From NCBI GenBank assembly GCA_036250195.1, contig JAVHZZ010000012.1:90352591-90416590 (forward strand): a DNA stretch of 64,000 nucleotides, given 5' to 3'. Each line of letters begins with the position of its first letter. The first letter of the stretch is position 1. Shown piece after piece: positions 14,576-30,280 of this stretch. Position numbers and translations under genes: made by a program. This DNA comes from Mixophyes australis (Eukaryota > Chordata > Amphibia > Anura > Limnodynastidae). Under the pieces are notes generated by a model. The model saw only the letters and a program-made list of their open reading frames with translations. It searched no databases and was not told where the DNA came from.

Positions 14576-15620
14576 GACTCAAATCATGATTCATTTCATG
14601 ATTTAGGATTCAATTCATGATTCATGATTCATGATTCGATTTATAATTCATGATTCGATTCATGATTCGATTCATGATTCGATTCATGATTCATGATTCA
14701 TGATTCAATTCATGATTCATGATTCAATTCATTATTCGATTCATGATTCAAGATTCATGATTCAATTCATGATTCATGATTCAATTCATTATTCATTATT
14801 CGATTCATGATTCAAGATTCATGATTCAATTCATGATTCATGATTCATGACTCAAATCATGATTCATTTCATGATTTAGGATTCAATTCATGATTCATGA
14901 TTCATGATTCGATTTATGATTCATGATTCGATTCATGATTCATGATTCGATTCATGATTCGATTCATGATTCATGATTCATGATTCATGATTCGATTCAT
15001 GATTCATGATTCATGATTCAATTCATGATTCATGATTCAATTCAATATTCATTATTCGATTCATGATTCAAGATTCATGATTTATGATTCAATTCATGAT
15101 TTATGATTCATGATTCGACTCATGATTCATGATTCAATTCATGATTTATGATTCATGATTCGACTCATGATTCATGATTCAATTCATGATTCATGATTCG
15201 ACTCATGATTCATGAGTCAATTCATGATTCATGATTCATGATTTAATTCATGATTCATTTCATAATTCATGATTCATGATTCAATTCATGGTTCATGATT
15301 CATGATTCATGATTCAATTTATGATTCATGATTCATTTCATAATTCATGATTCAATTCATGATTCATGATTCAATTAATGATTCATGATTCATGATTCAT
15401 GATTCGATTCATGATTCATGATTCAATTCATGATTCATGATTCATGACTCAAATCATGATTCATTTCATGATTTAGGATTCAATTCATGATTCATGATTC
15501 ATGATTCGATTCATGATTTATGATTCGATTCATGATTCGATTCATGATTCATGATTTAATTCATGATTCATGATTCAATTCATTATTCATTATTCGATTC
15601 ATGATTCAAGATTCATGATT
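14576..15620 (+). repeat. Tandem blocks led by ATGACTCAAATCATG and TTAGGATTC
   Basis: GACTCAAATC starts at 14,576, 14,849 and 15,446 (273 and 597 bp apart), each time followed about 27 bp later by TTAGGATTCAATTC (14,603, 14,876, 15,473). A fourth, isolated copy lies at 17,003/17,030. The 597-bp copy contains an extra internal segment with GACTCATG and ATGAGTCAATTC. Confidence 0.8.
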
Positions 15621-17899
15621 CAATTCATGATTTATGATTCATGATTCGACTCATGATTCATGATTCAATTCATGATTCATGATTCATGATTCGACTCATG
15701 ATTCATGAGTCAATTCATGATTCATGAGTCAATTCATGATTCATGATTCAATTCATGATTCATGATTCAATTCATGATTCATGATTTAATTCATGATTCA
15801 TGAGTCAATTCATGATTCATGAGTCAATTCATGGTTCATGATTCATGAATTATGATTCAATTTATGATTCATGATTCATTTCATAATTCATGATTCAATT
15901 AATGATACATGATTCATGATTCATGATTCGATTCATGATTCGATTCATGATTCCATTCATGATTCATGATTCAATTCATGATTCATGATTCATGATTCAT
16001 GATTCAATTCATGATTCATGATTCATGATTCAATTCATTGTTCATGATTCGATTCATGTTTCATGATTCAATTCATGATTTGTGATTCATGATTCATGAT
16101 TCATGATTCAATTCATGATTCATGATTCATGATTCAATTCATGATTCATGATTTGATTAATGATTCATGATTCAATTTATGATTCATGATTCATGATTCG
16201 ACTAATGATTCATGATTCAATTTATGATTCATGATTCATGATTCGACTAATGATTCATGATTCAATTCATGATTCATGATTAAATTCATGATTTATGATT
16301 TGTGATTTAATTCATGATTCATGATTCATGATTCAATTCATGATTCATGATTCAATTCATGATTCATGATTCAATTAATGATTCATGATTCATGATTCAA
16401 TTAATGATTCATGATTCATGTATTGATTCATAATTTATGATTCAATTCATGATTCATGATTCATGATTTATGATTCAATTCATGATTCATGATTCAAATC
16501 ATGATTCAATTCATTATTCATGATTCGATTCGTGACTCAAGATTCAATTCATGATTCATGATTCATTCATAATTCATGATTCATGATTCAATTTATGATT
16601 CATGATTCATTCATGATTCATGATTCATGATTCATTCATGATTCATGATTCATGATTCGATTCATGATTCGATTCATGATTCATGATTCATGATTCAATT
16701 CGTGATTCATGATTCAATTCATGATTCATAAATCATGATTCAATTAATGATTCATGATTTAATTCATGATTCATAATTCATGTTTCGATTCATGATTCAA
16801 TTTATGATTCGATTCATGATTCACGATTCAATTCATGATTCATGATTCGATTCATGTTTTATGATTCAATTCATGTTTCATGATTCATGATTCAATTCAT
16901 GATTTATGATTCACTTCATGATTCATGATTCAATTTATGATTCGATTCATGTTTTATGATTCAATGCATGATTCATGATCCGATTTATGATTCATGAGTC
17001 ATGACTCAAATCATGATTCATTTCATGATTTAGGATTCAATTCATGATTCATGATTCATGATTCAATTCATGATTCATGATTCATTTCATAATTCATGAT
17101 TCATGATTCAATTCATGAATCAATTCATGATTCCATTTATGATTCATGATTTGATTCATGATTCGATTCATGATTCATGATTCGATTCATGATTCATGAT
17201 TCATGATTCAATTCATGATTCATGATTCAATTCATGATTGCAGATTCAATTCATTATTCATTATTCGATTCATGATTTAAGATTCATGATTCAATTCATG
17301 ATTTATGATTCATGATTCGACTCATGATTCATGATTCAATTCATGATTCATGATTCAATTCATGATTCATGATTCATTTCATAATTCATGATTCATGATT
17401 CAATTCATGGTTCATGATTCATGATTCATGATTCAATTTATGATTCATGATTCATTTCATAATTCATGATTCATGATTCAATTCATAAATCAATTCATGA
17501 TTCAATTCATGATTCAATTAATGATTCATGATTCAATTAATGATTCATGATTCATGATTAAATTCAATTAATGATTCATGATTCGATTCATGATTCATGA
17601 TTCAATTAATGATTCATGATTTGATTCATGATTCATGATTCAATTCATGATTCATGAATCATGATTCAATTTAATTCATGATTCATGATTCGATTAATGA
17701 TTCATGATTCATGATTTATGATTCAATTCATGATTCATGATTCAATTCATGATTCAATTCATTATTCATGATTCGATTCGTGATTCAAGATTCATGATTC
17801 AATTCATGATTCATTCATAATTCATGATTCATGATTAAATTCATAATTTATGATTCAATTCATGATTCATGAATCATGATTCAATTCATGATTCAATTC
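15621..17899 (+). repeat. Mixed satellite before the 12-kb duplicated segment
   Basis: These are 7/5 units with repeated ATGAGTCAATTC near 15.7-15.8 kb, the last CGACTAATG words I found (about 16.20-16.25 kb), and words typical of the right half (CATTCATAATTC, CATGTTTCGATTC, CAATTTAATTC). It reads as a transition between the middle and right vocabularies. No gene-like sequence is present. Confidence 0.65.
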
Positions 17900-18034
17900 A
17901 TTATTCATGATTCATGATTAAATTCATGATTCATGATTTAATTCATGATTCATAATTCATGTTTCGATTCATGATTCAGTTCATGATTCAATTCATGATT
18001 CATGATTCATGATTCAATTCATGATTTAATTCAT

Positions 18035-21000
18035 GTCTAATGATTCAATTCATGATTCATGATTCAATTCATGATTCATGATTCCTGATTCGATTCATGA
18101 TTCATTTCATGATTCATGATTCATGATTCATGATTTATGATTCAATTCATGATTCATGGACCAATTCATGATTCATGATTCATGATTCGATTCATGATTC
18201 GATTCATGATTCATGATTCGATTAATGATTCGATTAATGATTCATGATTCAATTCATGATTCATGATTCATGATTCATGATTCGATTCATGATTCATGAT
18301 TCGATTCATGATTCATGATTCGATTCATGATTCAAGATTCATGATTCGATTCATGAATCGATTCGATTCATGATTTATGAATCATGATTCGATTCATGAA
18401 TCATGATTCGATTCATGATTCATGAATCATGATTCGATTCATGATTCATGATTCATGATTTTAATTAATGATTCATGATTCAATTCATGATTTATGATTC
18501 GATTCATGATTCATGATTCGATTCATGATTCATGATTTGATTAATGATTCATGATTCAATTCATGTTTCATGATTCAATTCATGATTCATGATTCATGAT
18601 TCGATTCATGATTCATGATTCGATTCATGATTCATCATTCGATTCATGATTTAAGAATTATAATTCGATTCATGATTCTTGATTCATGATTCGATTCATG
18701 ATTCATGAATCATGATTCGATTCATGATTCATGAATTATGATTCGATTCATGATTCATGAATCCTGATTCGATTCATGATTCATGAATCATGATTTGATT
18801 CATGATTTATGATTCGATTAATGATTCATGATTCGATTCATGATTCATGATTCATGATTCAATTCATGATTCATGATTCATGATTTATGATTCAATTCAT
18901 GATTCATGATTCATGATTCAATTCATGATTCAATACATAATTCATGATTAAATTCATCATTCATGATTCATTTCATGATTCAATTCATGATTCATGATTC
19001 ATGATTCATTTCATGATTTAGGATTCAGTTCATGATTCATGATTCAATTCATGATTCATGATTCATGATTCGATTCATGATTCGATTCATGATTCAATTC
19101 ATGATTCATGATTCAATTTATGATTCATGATTCGATTCATGATTCAATTCATGTTTCATGATTCAATTCATGATTCAATTCATGATTTAATTCATGATTC
19201 ATGATTCATGATTCAATTCATGTTTCATGATTCGATTCATGTTTCATGATTCATTTCATGGTTCATGATTCGATTCATGTTTCATGATTCATGATTCAAT
19301 TCATGATTTATGATTTGATTCATGATTTATGATTCAATTCATGATTCACGATTCATGATTCATTTCATGATTCATGATTCGACTCATGATTCATGATTCG
19401 ACTCATGATTCATCATTCAATTCATGATTCATAATTCATGATTCATGATTCATGATTCAATTCATGATTTCTGATTCATGATTCAATTCATGGTTCATGA
19501 TTCAATTCATGATTCATGTATTGATTCATAATTTATGATTCAATTCATGATTCATGATTCATGATTTATGATTCAATTCATGATTCTTGATTCACATCAT
19601 GATTCAAGATTCATGATTCAATTCATGATTTATGATTCATGATTCGACTCATGATTCATGATTCAATTCATGATTCATAATTCATGATTAAATTCATGAT
19701 TCATGATTTAATTCATGATTCAATTCATGATTCATGATTCATGGTTCAATTCATGATTCATGATTCAATTCATGATTCAATTCATGTCTAATGATTCAAT
19801 TCATGATTCATGATTCAATTCATGATTCATGATTCCTGATTCGATTCATGATTCATTTCATGATTCATGATTCATGATTTATGATTCAATTCATGATTCA
19901 TGGACCAATTCATGATTCATGATTCGATTCATGATTCGATTCATGATTCATGATTCGATTAATGATTCGATTAATGATTCATGATTCAATTCATGATTCA
20001 TGATTCATGATTCGATTCATGATTCATGATTCGATTCATGATTCATGATTCGATTCATGATTCAAGATTCATGATTCGATTCATGAATCGATTCGATTCA
20101 TGATTCATGAATCATGATTCGATTCATGATTCATGAATCATGATTCGATTCATGATTCATGATTCATGATTTTAATTCATGATTCATGATTCAGTTCATG
20201 ATTTATGATTCGATTCATGATTCATGATTCGATTCATGATTCATGATTCGATTCATGATTCAAGATTCATGATTCGATTCATGAATCGATTCGATTCATG
20301 ATTCAAGATTCATGATTCGATTCATGAATCAATTCGATTCATGATTCATGAATCATGATTCGATTCATGATTTATGATTCAATTCATGTTTCATGATTCA
20401 ATTCATGATTCATGATTCATGATTCGATTCTTGATTCATGATTCGATTCATGATTCATCATTCGATTCATGATTCAAGAATTATAATTCGATTCATGATT
20501 TTTGATTCATGATTCGATTCATGATTCATGAATCATGATTCGATTCATGATTCATGAATCATGATTCGATTCATGATTCATGAATCATGATTCGATTCAT
20601 GATTCATGATTCATGATTCGATTCATGATTCATGATTCATGATTTGATTCATGATTCATGATTCGATTAATGATTCATGATTCGATTCATGATTCATGAT
20701 TCATGATTCGATTCATGATTCATGATTCAATTCATGATTCAATTCATGATTCATGATTCAATTCATGATTCATGATTCATGATTCAATTCATGATTCAAT
20801 ACATAATTCATGATTAAATTCATGATTCATGATTCATTTCATGATTCAATTCATGATTCATGATTCATGATTCATTTCATGATTTAGGATTCAGTTCATG
20901 ATTCATGATTCAATTCATGATTCATGATTCATGATTCGATTCATGATTCAATTCATGATTCAATTCATGATTCATGATTCAATTTATGATTCATGTTTCG

Positions 21001-21600
21001 ATTCATGATTCAATTCATGTTTCATGATTCAATTCATGATTCAATTCATGATTTAATTCATGATTCATGATTCATGATTCAATTCATGTTTCATGATTCG
21101 ATTCATGTTTCATGATTCATTTCATGGTTCATGATTCGATTCATGTTTCATGATTCATGATTCAATTCATGATTTATGATTTGATTCATGATTTATGATT
21201 CAATTCATGATTCATGATTCATGATTCATTTCATGATTCATGATTCGACTCATGATTCATGATTCGACTCATGATTCATCATTCAATTCATGATTCATAA
21301 TTCATGATTCATGATTCATAATTCAATTCATGATTTCTGATTCATGATTCAATTCATGGTTCATGATTCAATTCATGGTTCATGATTCATGTATTGATTC
21401 ATAATTTATGATTCAATTCATGATTCATGATTCATGATTTATGATTCAATTCATGATTCATGATTCACATCATGATTCAAGATTCATGATTCAATTCATT
21501 ATTTATGATTCATGATTCGACTCATGATTCATGATTCAATTCATGATTCATAATTTAATTCATGATTCATGATTCATTTCATAATTCATGATTCAATTCA
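18035..21600 (+). repeat. Internal 1.75 kb tandem pair in D1
   Basis: CATGTCTAATG is at 18,035 and 19,786 (1,751 bp apart) and ATGGACCAATTC at 18,158 and 19,902 (1,744 bp apart). GAATCGATTCGATTC, AAGAATTATAATTC, TTAGGATTCAG (19,018, 20,884) and TGTATTGATTCATAATTT follow in the same order in both halves. The same pair is found in D2 (30,281 and 32,039), so it predates the 12-kb duplication. Confidence 0.85.
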
Positions 21601-22620
21601 TGGTTCTTGATTCATGATTCATGATTTGATTCATGATTCATGATTTGATTCATGATTCGATTCATGATTCATGATTCAATTTATGATTCATAATTCATTT
21701 CATAATTCATGATTCATGATTCATGATTTGATTCATGATTCAATTAATGATTCATGATTCATGATTTGATTCATGATTCGATTTATGATTCATGATTCAA
21801 TTTATGATTCATAATTCATTTCATAATTCATGATTCATGATTCAATTCATTATTCAATTCATGATTCATGATTCAATTCATGATTCATGATTCATGATTC
21901 ATGATTCGATTCATGATTCGATTCATGATTCATGAATCATGATTAAATTCAATTTATGATTCATGATTCGATTAATGATTCACGATTCAATTAATGATTC
22001 ATGATTTGATTCATGATTCATGAATCATGATTCAATTCATGATTCATGAATCATGATTCAATTTAATTCATGATTCATGATTCGATTAATGATTCATGAT
22101 TCAATTCATGATTCATGATTCATGATTTGATTCATAATTCATGATTCAAGATTCATGATTCAAGATTCATGATTTGATTCATAATTCATGATTCAATTCA
22201 TGATTCATGATTCATGATTTATGATTCAATTCATGATTCATGATTCAATTCATGATTCAATTCATTATTCATGATTTGATTCGTGATTCATGATTCAATT
22301 CATGATTTAAGATTCATGATTCGACTCATATTTAATGCTTCAATTCATGATTCATGATTCATTCATAATTCATGATTCATGATTCAATTCATGATTCATT
22401 CATAATTCATGATTCATGATTAAATTCATAATTTATGATTCATTCATGACTCATGATTCATGATTCAATTCATGATTCGATTCATGATTCATGATTCATG
22501 ATTCAATTCATGATTCATGATTTAATTCATGATTCATAATTCATGTTTCGATTCATGATTCAAATCATGATTCATGATTCAATTCATGTTTAATGATTCA
22601 ATTCATGATTCATGATTCAA

Positions 22621-22715
22621 TTCATGATTCATGATTCATGATTTATGATTCAATTCATGATTCATGAACAAATTCATGATTCATGATTTATGATTCAATT
22701 CATGATTCATGAACA
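22621..22715 (+). repeat. 45-bp tandem duplication carrying ATGAACAAATTC
   Basis: GAACAAATTC occurs at 22,666 and 22,711, 45 bp apart, in identical surroundings. The homologous place in D2 has the same pair (34,707 and 34,752, also 45 bp apart), so this duplication is older than the D1/D2 duplication. Confidence 0.85.
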
Positions 22716-23696
22716 AATTCATGATTCATGATTCATGATTCGATTCATGATTCATGATTCGATTCATGATTCATGATTCGATTCATGATTCATTTCATGA
22801 TTCATGATTCATGATTCATGATTCAATTCATGATTCATGATTCAATTCATGATTGCTGATTCATTTCATGATTCATGATTCATGATTCAATTCATGATTC
22901 ATGATTCAATTCATGATTGCTGATTCAATTCATTATTCATTATTCGATTCATGATTTAAGATTCATGATTCAATTCATGATTTATGATTCATGATTCGAC
23001 TCATGATTCATGATTCAATTCATGATTCATGATTCATGATTCGACTCATGATTCATGAGTCAATTCATGATTCATGATTCATGGTTCAATTCATGATTCA
23101 TAATTTAATTCATGATTCATGATTCATTTCATAATTCATGATTCATGATTCAATTCATGATTCAATTAATGATTCATGATTCATGATTCATGATTCGATT
23201 CATGATTCATGATTCAATTCATGATTCATGATTCAATTTATGATTCATGATTCATTTCATAATTCATGATTCATGATTAAATTCATGATTCAATTCATGA
23301 TTCATGATTCAATTAATGATTCATGATTCATGATTCGATTCATTATTCAATTCATGATTCATGAATCATGATTAAATTCAATTTATGATTCATGATTCGA
23401 TTCATGATTCACGATTCAATTAATGATTCATGATTTGATTCATGATTCATGATTCAATTCATGATTCATGAATCATGATTCAATTTAATTCATGATTCAT
23501 GATTCGATTAATGATTCATGATTCAATTTATGATTCATGATTCATGATTTGATTCATAATTCATGATTCAAGATTCATGATTTGATTCATAATTCATGAT
23601 TCAATTCATGATTCATGATTCATGATTTATGATTCAATTCATGATTCATGATTCAATTCATGATTCAATTCATTATTCATGATTCGATTCGTGATT

Positions 23697-24771
23697 CAAG
23701 ATTCATGATTCAATTCATGATTCATTCATAATTCATGATTCATGATTAAATTCATAATTTATGATTCATTCATGACTCATGAATCATGATTCAATTAATG
23801 ATTCGATTCATGATTCATGATTAAATTCAAGATTCATGATTTAATTCATGATTCATAATTCATGTTTCGATTCATGATTCAGTTCATGATTCAATTCATG
23901 ATTCATGATTCATGATTCGATTCATGATTCATGATTCAATTCATGATTCATGATTCAATTCATGATTCAATTCATGTCTAATGATTCAATTCATGATTCA
24001 TGATTCATGATTCCTGATTCGATTCATGATTCATTTCATGATTCATGATTCATGATTTATGATTCAATTCATGATTCATGGACCAATTCATGATTCATGA
24101 TTCATGATTCGATTCATGATTCATGATTCGATTCATGATTCATGATTCGATTCATGATTCATGATTCATGATTCATGATTCATGATTCGATTCATGATTC
24201 ATGATTCGATTCATGATTCATGATTCGATTCAAGGTTCATGATTCAATTCATGATTCATTCATAATTCATGATTCATGATTAAATTCATAATTTATGATT
24301 CATTCATGACTCATGAATCATGATTCAATTAATGATTCGATTCATGATTCATGATTCATGATTAAATTCAAGATTCATGATTTAATTCATGATTCATAAT
24401 TCATGTTTCGATTCATGATTCAGTTCATGATTCAATTCATGATTCATGATTCATGATTCGATTCATGATTCATGATTCAATTCATGATTCATGATTCAAT
24501 TCATGATTCAATTCATGTCTAATGATTCAATTCATGATTCATGATTCATGATTCCTGATTCGATTCATGATTCATTTCATGATTCATGATTCATGATTTA
24601 TGATTCAATTCATGATTCATGGACCAATTCATGATTCATGATTCATGATTCGATTCATGATTCATGATTCGATTCATGATTCATGATTCGATTCATGATT
24701 CATGATTCATGATTCATGATTCATGATTCGATTCATGATTCATGATTCGATTCATGATTCATGATTCGATT
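23697..24771 (+). repeat. 534/541-bp tandem duplication present in D1 only
   Basis: The first copy is about 23,697-24,230 and the second about 24,231-24,771. Both carry CATTCATAATTC, ATGACTCATGAATC, the rare GATTAAATTCAAG, CATGTCTAATG (23,976 and 24,518) and ATGGACCAATTC (24,080 and 24,621). The 7-bp length difference is one heptamer before GATTAAATTCAAG. The corresponding D2 region (about 35.7-36.0 kb) has one copy, with ATGGACC at 35,988, and also lacks part of the segment around 35,780. Confidence 0.88.
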
Positions 24772-27480
24772 CATGATTCATGATTCGATTCATGATTCAT
24801 GATTCGATTCATGATTCAAGATTCATGATTCGATTCATGATTCTTGATTCATGATTCGATTCATGATTCATGAATCATGATTCGATTCATGAATCATGAT
24901 TCGATTCATGATTTATGATTCATGATTTGATTCATGATTCATGATTCAATTCATGATTCATGATTCAATTCATGATTCATGATTCGATTCATGATTCATG
25001 ATTCGATTCATGATTCATGATTCAATTCATGATTCATCATTCAATTCATGATTCATGATTCATGATTCATGATTCAATTCATGATTTCTGATTCATAATT
25101 CAATTCATGATTCATGATTCAATTCATGGTTCATGATTCAATTCATGGTTCATGATTCATGTATTGATTCATAATTTATGATTCAATTCATCATTCATGA
25201 TTCATGATTTATGATTCAATTCATGATTCATGATTCATGATTCATGATTTATGATTCAATTCATGATTCATGATTCACATCATGATTCATAATTCAATTC
25301 ATGATTTATGATTCATGATTTGACTCATGATTCATGATTCAATTCATGATTCATAATTCATGATTCAATTCATGATTCATAATTTAATTCATGATTCATG
25401 ATTCATTTCATAATTCATGATTCATGATTCAATTCATGGTTCATGATTCATGATTCAATTTATGATTCATGATTCATTTCATAATTCATGATTCATGATT
25501 CAATTCATGATTCATGATTCAATTAATGATTCATGATTCATGATTCATGATTTGATTCATGATTCGATTCATGATTCATGATTCAATTCATGATTCATGA
25601 TTCAATTCATGATTCATGATTCAATTTATGATTCATAATTCATTTCATAATTCATGATTCATGATTCAATTCATGATTCAATTCATGATTCATGATTCAA
25701 TTCATGATTCATGATTCAATTCATGATTCATGATTCATGATTCATGATTCGATTCATGATTCGATTCATGATTCATGAATCATGATTAAATTCAATTTAT
25801 GATTCATGATTCGATTCATGATTCATGATTCAATTCATGATTCATGAATCATGATTCAATTTAATTCATGATTCATGATTCGATTAATGATTCATGATTC
25901 AATTCATGATTCATGATTCATGATTTGATTCATAATTCATGATTCAAGATTCATGATTCAAGATTCATGATTTGATTCATAATTTATGATTCGATTCATG
26001 ATTCATGATTTATGATTCAATTCAAGATTCATGATTCAATTCATGATTTAAGATTCATGATTCGACTCATATTTAATGCTTCAATTCATGATTCATTCAT
26101 AATTCATGATTCATGATTAAATTCATAATTTATGATTCATTCATGACTCATGATTCAATTCATGATTCGATTCATGATTCATGATTCAATTCATGATTCA
26201 TGATTTAATTCATGATTCATAATTCATGTTTCGATTCATGATTCAGTTCATGATTCAATTCATGATTCATGATTCATGATTCGATTCATGATTCATGATT
26301 CAATTCATGATTCACGATTCAATTCATGATTCACGATTCAATTCATGATTCATGATTTGATTCATGATTCATGATTCAATTCATGATTCATGAATCATGA
26401 TTCAATTTAATTCATGATTCATGATTCGATTAATGATTCATGATTCAATTCATGATTCATGATTCATGATTTGATTCATAATTCATGATTCAAGATTCAT
26501 GATTTGATTCATAATTCATGATTCAATTCATGATTCATGATTCATGATTTATGATTCAATTCATGATTCATGATTCAATTCATTATTCATGATTCGATTC
26601 GTGATTCAAGATTCATGATTCAATTCATGATTCATTCATAATTCATGATTCATGATTCAATTCATAATTTATGATTCATTCATGACTCATGAATCATGAT
26701 TCAATTAATGATTCGATTTATGATTCATGATTAAATTCATGATTCATGATTTAATTCATGATTCATAATTCATGTTTCGATTCATGATTCAGTTCATGAT
26801 TCAATTCATGATTCATGATTCATGATTCGATTCATGATTCATGATTCAATTCATGATTCATGATTCAATTCATGATTCAATTCATGTCTAATGATTCAAT
26901 TCATGATTCATGATTCAATTCATGATTCATTTCATGATTCATGATTCATGATTTATGATTCAATTCATGATTCATGGACCAATTCATGATTCATGATTCA
27001 TGATTCGATTCATGATTCATGATTCGATTCATGATTCGATTAATGATTCATGATTCATGATTCATGATTCATGATTCGATTCATGATTCATGATTCGATT
27101 CATGATTCATGATTCGATTCATGATTCATGATTCGATTCATGATTCGATTCATGATTCAAGATTCATGATTCGATTCATGATTCTTGATTCATGATTCGA
27201 TTCATGATTCATGAATCATGATTCGATTCATGAATCATGATTCGATTCATGATTTATGATTCATGATTTGATTCATGATTCATGATTCAATTCATGATTC
27301 ATGATTCAATTCATGATTCATGATTCGATTCATGATTCATGATTCAATTCATGATTCATGATTCAATTCATGATTCATGATTCAAATCATGATTCATGAT
27401 TCAATTCATGATTCATGATTCATGATTCGATTCATGATTCATCATTCGATTCATGATTCATCATTCGATTCATGATTCAA

Positions 27481-27590
27481 GAATTATAATTCGATTCATG
27501 ATTCTTGATTCATGATTCGATTCATGATTCATGAATCATGATTCGATTCATGATTCATCATTCGATTCATGATTCAAGCATTATAATTCG
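27481..27590 (+). repeat. Paired AAGAATTATAATTC / AAGCATTATAATTC blocks
   Basis: GAATTATAATTC, itself a perfect 12-bp palindrome, starts at 27,481; the variant GCATTATAATTC starts at 27,578, 97 bp later. The pair recurs at 38,793/38,883 (90 bp), 43,976/44,073 (97 bp) and 45,185/45,282 (97 bp). The 7-bp difference at 38.8 kb equals one heptamer. The pair precedes a 26-bp dyad array each time. Confidence 0.85.
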
Positions 27591-27612
27591 ATTCATGATT
27601 CTTGATTCATGA

Positions 27613-27750
27613 TTCGATTCATGATTCATGAATCATGATTCGATTCATGATTCATGAATCATGATTCGATTCATGATTCATGAATCATGATTCGATTCAT
27701 GATTCATGAATCATGATTCGATTCATGATTCATGAATCATGATTCGATTC
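27613..27750 (+). repeat. Array of five 26-bp dyad units (D1)
   Basis: ATGAATC words begin (at GAATC) at 27,630, 27,656, 27,682, 27,708 and 27,734, exactly 26 bp apart. Each unit is 7+7+7+5 and contains the perfect 20-bp palindrome TCATGATTCATGAATCATGA. The homologous array in D2 has four units. Confidence 0.92.
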
Positions 27751-30280
27751 ATGATTCATGATTCGATTCATGATTCATGATTCATGATTTGATTCATGAT
27801 TCATGATTTGATTCATGATTCATGATTTTATTCATGATTCATGATTTGATCCATGATTCATGATTCAATTCATGATTCATGATTCAATTCATGATTCATG
27901 ATTCGATTAATGATTCATGATTCGATTCATGATTCATGATTCATGATTTATGATTCAATTCATGATTCATGATATATGATTTATGATTCAATTCATGATT
28001 CATGATTCAATTCATGATTCATGATTCAATTCATGATTCATGATTCAATTCATGATTCATGATTCATTTCATGATTCAATTCATGTTTTATGATTCATGA
28101 TTCATTTGATGATTCATGATACATGATTCAAATTATGATTTGATTCATGATTCAATTCATGATTAATGATTCATGATTCATTTCATGATTTAGGATTCAG
28201 TTCATGATTCATGATTCATGATTCGATTCATGATTCGATTCATGATTCAATTCAGGATTCAATTCATGATTCATGATTCAATTTATGATTCATGATTCGA
28301 TTCATGATTCAATTCATGTTTCATGATTCAATTCATGATTTAATTCATGATTCATGATTCAATTCATGATTTATGATTCGATTCATGTTTTATGATTCGA
28401 TTCATGTTTCATGATTCATTTCATGGTTCATGATTCATGATTCAATTTATGATTTATGATTTGATTCATGATTTATGATTCAATTCATGATTCATAATTC
28501 ATGATTCATGATTCATTTCATGATTCATGATTCGACTCATGATTCATCATTCAATTCATGATTCATGATTCATGATTCATGATTCAATTCATGATTTCTG
28601 ATTCATAATTCAATTCATGATTCATGATTCAATTCATGGTTCATGATTCAATTCATGGTTCATGATTCATGTATTGATTCATAATTTATGATTCAATTCA
28701 TCATTCATGATTCATGATTTATGATTCAATTCATGATTCATGATTCATGATTTATGATTCAATTCATGATTCATGATTCACATCATGATTCATGATTCAA
28801 TTCATGATTTATGATTCATGATTTGACTCATGATTCATGATTCAATTCATGATTCATGATTAATTTCATAATTCATGATTCATGATTCAATTCATGATTC
28901 ATGATTCAATTCATGATTCATGATTCATGATTCATGATTTGATTCATGATTCGATTCATGATTCATGATTCAATTCATGATTCATGATTCAATTCATGAT
29001 TCATGATTCAATTTATGATTCATAATTCATTTCATAATTCATGATTCATGATTCAATTCATGATTCAATTCATGATTTATGATTCATGATTCATGATTCG
29101 ATTCATGATTCGATTCATGATTCATGAATCATGATTAAATTCAATTTATGATTCATGATTCGATTCATGATTCAATTCATGATTCATGAATCATGATTCA
29201 ATTTAATTCATGATTCATGATTCGATTAATGATTCATGATTCAATTCATGATTCATGATTCATGATTTGATTCATAATTCATGATTCAATTCATGATTCA
29301 TGATTCATGATTTATGATTCAATTCATGATTCATGATTCAATTCATGATTCAATTCATGATTCATGATTCAATTCATGGTTCGATTCAATTCATGATTCA
29401 TGATTTAATTCATGATTCATAATTCATGTTTCGATTCATGATTCAGTTCATGATTCAATTCATGATTCATGATTCATGATTCGATTCATGATTCATGATT
29501 CGATTCATGATTCATGATTCGATTCATGATTCATGATTCAATTCATGATTCACGATTCAATTCATGATTCATGATTTGATTCATGATTCAATTCATGATT
29601 CATGAATCATGATTCAATTTAATTCATGATTCATGATTCGATTAATGATTCATGATTCAATTCATGATTCATGATTCATGATTTATGATTCAATTCATGA
29701 TTCATGATTCAATTCATGATTCAAATTATGATTCATGATTCAATTCATGATTCGATTCATGATTCATGATTCAATTTATGATTCACGATTTAATTCATGA
29801 TTCATAATTCATGTTTCGATTCATGATTTAGTTCATGATTCAATTCATGATTCAATTCATGATTCATGATTCATGATTCGATTCATGATTCATGATTCAA
29901 TTCATGATTCACGATTCAATTCATGATTCATGATTTGATTCATGATTCATGATTCAATTCATGATTCATGAATCATGATTCAATTTAATTCATGATTCAT
30001 GATTCGATTAATGATTCATGATTCAATTCATGATTCATGATTCATGATTTGATTCATAATTCATGATTCAAGATTCATGATTTGATTCATAATTCATGAT
30101 TCAATTCATGATTCATGATTTATGATTCAATTCATGATTCATGATTCAATTCATGATTCAATTCATTATTCATGATTCGATTCGTGATTCAAGATTCATG
30201 ATTCAATTCATGATTCAATTCATGATTCATGATTCATGATTCAATTCATGATTCATGATTCAATTCATGATTTAATTCAT

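Larger units (their letters stand above)
17900..30200 (+). repeat. Large segmental copy D1 (~12.2 kb)
   Basis: Rare landmarks occur in the same order here and in the next segment. Offsets between copies are 12,246 bp at CATGTCTAATG (18,035/30,281), 12,256 and 12,253 bp at ATGGACCAATTC (18,158/30,414 and 19,902/32,155), 12,136 bp at CATATTTAATGCTTC (22,327/34,463), 11,291 bp at the next one (26,068/37,359), and 11,222 bp at TTAGGATTC (28,190/39,412). The stepwise decrease marks units present in D1 and missing in D2. Only scattered substitutions were seen in compared stretches. The left edge is uncertain by about 300 bp because the flanks contain the same word families. Confidence 0.85.

Noticed and set aside
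27481..27492. GAATTATAATTC as a TATA-like promoter element.
   Set aside because: It is a 12-bp palindromic variant of the ordinary word junction, copied with its block to many places, and no transcript or gene lies near it.
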